This document shows positions 48,892-49,846 of a stretch of DNA of 49,846 bases, in pieces. Every line of letters starts with the position of its first letter. Position 1 is the first letter of the stretch. A program made the position numbers and the translations under genes. This stretch comes from Clostridiales bacterium (GTDB lineage Bacteria > Bacillota > Clostridia > Christensenellales > Pumilibacteraceae). The stretch is from contig DQGD01000013.1 of NCBI GenBank assembly GCA_003533505.1, positions 1-49,846 of the forward strand, given 5' to 3'. The notes below the pieces were generated by a model, which worked only from the letters and a program-made list of their open reading frames with translations, was not told where the DNA came from and searched no databases.

Positions 48892-48978
48892 GAATATTCC
48901 GTGTACGCATTTGGCTTGAACGTGCATCAAAAAAAACGGCAATATCACAACAATTCATACACAAGCAGTCAATACGCC

Positions 48979-49007
48979 TTGATTTTTGCAAGAAAATTTG
49001 CTATAAT
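48979..49007 (+). promoter_or_regulatory. Plus-strand promoter pointing at the shared terminator
   Basis: TTGATT at 48979-48984 and TATAAT at 49002-49007, 17-bp spacer. It would start a transcript about 5-8 bases before the hairpin at 49013-49053, giving an RNA of about 40 nt and nothing else. Confidence 0.5.
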
Positions 49008-49012
49008 AATTG

Positions 49013-49053
49013 AAAAACGTGCATCGATTATTCTGTTTGATGCACGTTTTTTT
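49013..49053 (-). terminator. Bidirectional terminator behind the integrase gene
   Basis: Perfect stem AAAAACGTGCATC/GATGCACGTTTTT with a 13-nt loop; T-runs on both strands. It serves the minus-strand integrase (stop at 49064) and any plus-strand RNA from 48979. Confidence 0.88.
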
Positions 49054-49063
49054 AGTTGTTTTT

Positions 49064-49846
49064 TCATAGCAATTTCCCAAGACGATTCATCATATCTACC
49101 TTGTGTTCTAAAAGAGAGTGAGCATATCGATTAAGCGTGATCGTCGCATTTTTATGTCCTAACAGTTCCGAGAGAGTTTTAACGTCCATTCCACATTCCA
49201 TTGCACGGGTAGCGAACGTATGGCGTAAGGAGTGAAAGCCTTTGTGCGAAATATTCAGTTTTTTCAGTAGAAATTCAAATGTTCGTTGATACGAGCGCAC
49301 AAACACGGATTTATTGCCGTCGGCTACGATATATTCGCATTCAGAACGCTTTTTAACGCCTTTAAGCAAGGACAATATTTGTTTCGGCAACGGTATCACT
49401 CTGCGGGAATGAACGGTTTTCGGGCTGTCGATGATGCGGATATGATTTTTACCGTCGTTTCCGTCGTGGCACGTTTTTGAAACGAAAAGCAAACCTTTGC
49501 CGAAATCAATATCCTCCCACGTTAAAGCAAGCAATTCGCCGATGCGTAAGCCCGTGTAAAGACATAAAACAATTCCAAACAACTTGTCTTTGCCACTGTT
49601 CAGTACATAATGTTCAATTTTCTTCTGCTCATGACAGGAAAAACATTCGACTTGCTTTTCCTTTGTCCTAGGGCGTTTTATTTTGTTTGCGGTATATTCG
49701 TTTGCGATACCTACTAAATGCGCCGTTTTTAGTGAGTTCTGAATAACGGATATAACCATATTCACAAAGTTTGCCGACAATTCTTTGCCGGTTTTCAGAT
49801 TGCCGGTATTCAATAATTCCGTTACAAACGATTGCAAAACGATAGG
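49064..49846 (-). CDS. Tyrosine site-specific integrase, N-terminus beyond window
   Basis: At least 260 residues of a phage/Tn916-type integrase; the frame is open through the window edge, so the arm-binding N-terminus is missing. Catalytic residues: Arg in TGLRIGELLALTW, HSLRHTFAT (His-x-x-Arg), GHKN and the nucleophile Tyr in TLNRYAH. A core-binding helical domain precedes them. Such enzymes integrate elements into tRNA 3' ends or other short att sites. It is probably the integrase of the island beginning near tRNA-Ala or of one continuing beyond the window. Confidence 0.93.
   Translation of the reverse strand, partial: PIVLQSFVTELLNTGNLKTGKELSANFVNMVISVIQNSLKTAHLVGIANEYTANKIKRPRTKEKQVECFSCHEQKKIEHYVLNSGKDKLFGIVLCLYTGLRIGELLALTWEDIDFGKGLLFVSKTCHDGNDGKNHIRIIDSPKTVHSRRVIPLPKQILSLLKGVKKRSECEYIVADGNKSVFVRSYQRTFEFLLKKLNISHKGFHSLRHTFATRAMECGMDVKTLSELLGHKNATITLNRYAHSLLEHKVDMMNRLGKLL

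Noticed and set aside
48851..48991. 47-codon N-terminal extension of the methyltransferase
   Set aside because: It is not shared with M.EcoRI and runs through the regulatory hairpin; the ATG at 48850 has the ribosome-binding site.

Overview
The window looks like chromosome of a spore-forming, low-abundance-culture type Clostridia (Bacillota), probably a glycan-using gut or rumen member. The evidence is a full-length SpoIIE phosphatase, a Spo0A-type DNA-binding protein, clostridial Shine-Dalgarno sites (GGAGG) and TTGACA-N17-TATAAT promoters, many lipoproteins with lipobox cysteines, and a ferredoxin-type split glutamate synthase. Coding GC is high (about 55-60 percent by eye) from 1 to about 41 kb and drops sharply after about 44.4 kb. 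A finer taxonomic placement is not possible from reading alone.

Layout. 1-2.5 kb: dnaN (cut by the window edge), a frameshifted small lipoprotein and a stand-alone Spo0A effector-domain protein. 2.7-13.5 kb: a six-gene operon on the minus strand (two sugar ABC permeases, a solute-binding lipoprotein, a DUF4091/GH123-like lipoprotein, a two-domain lipoprotein and a 1136-residue lipoprotein with a threefold internal repeat), divergent from an AraC-type regulator. 14.6-19.3 kb: further carbohydrate-related genes (an alpha/alpha-barrel lipoprotein, a beta-helix protein), a decayed acetyltransferase and a second AraC regulator. 19.5-24.3 kb: housekeeping genes (DEAD-box helicase, prs, a shortened glmU, tadA). 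24.4-27.1 kb: a zinc carboxypeptidase and two membrane proteins. 27.2-30.7 kb: three-gene glutamate synthase with a terminator-like leader. 30.8-38.9 kb: a citrate/arsenite-type transporter, then two adjacent transcription units for sugar metabolism (CE15-like esterase, sugar isomerase/epimerase, phosphoesterase, ROK kinase, MFS transporter, acidic membrane protein). 39-41.2 kb: spoIIE.

41.3-44.4 kb is a recombination-scarred stable-RNA region. It holds two tRNA-Val genes, ssrA (tmRNA) and tRNA-Ala, a 130-bp direct repeat flanking an SRPBCC gene, and two short insert-like units that each sit behind an RNA gene and end with a copy of that gene's 3' tail. The same covarying hairpin motif precedes the copied tail at both tRNA-Val and ssrA. 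This is the strongest candidate for an undescribed small element in the window.

44.4-49.8 kb is an AT-rich island: a sigma-like regulator, a DUF4238 protein, an EcoRI-type adenine methyltransferase translationally coupled to a DUF262-HNH nuclease (a possible non-canonical restriction-modification pair), and a tyrosine integrase that runs off the window. The methyltransferase start lies next to a 12-bp hairpin that covers its ribosome-binding site.
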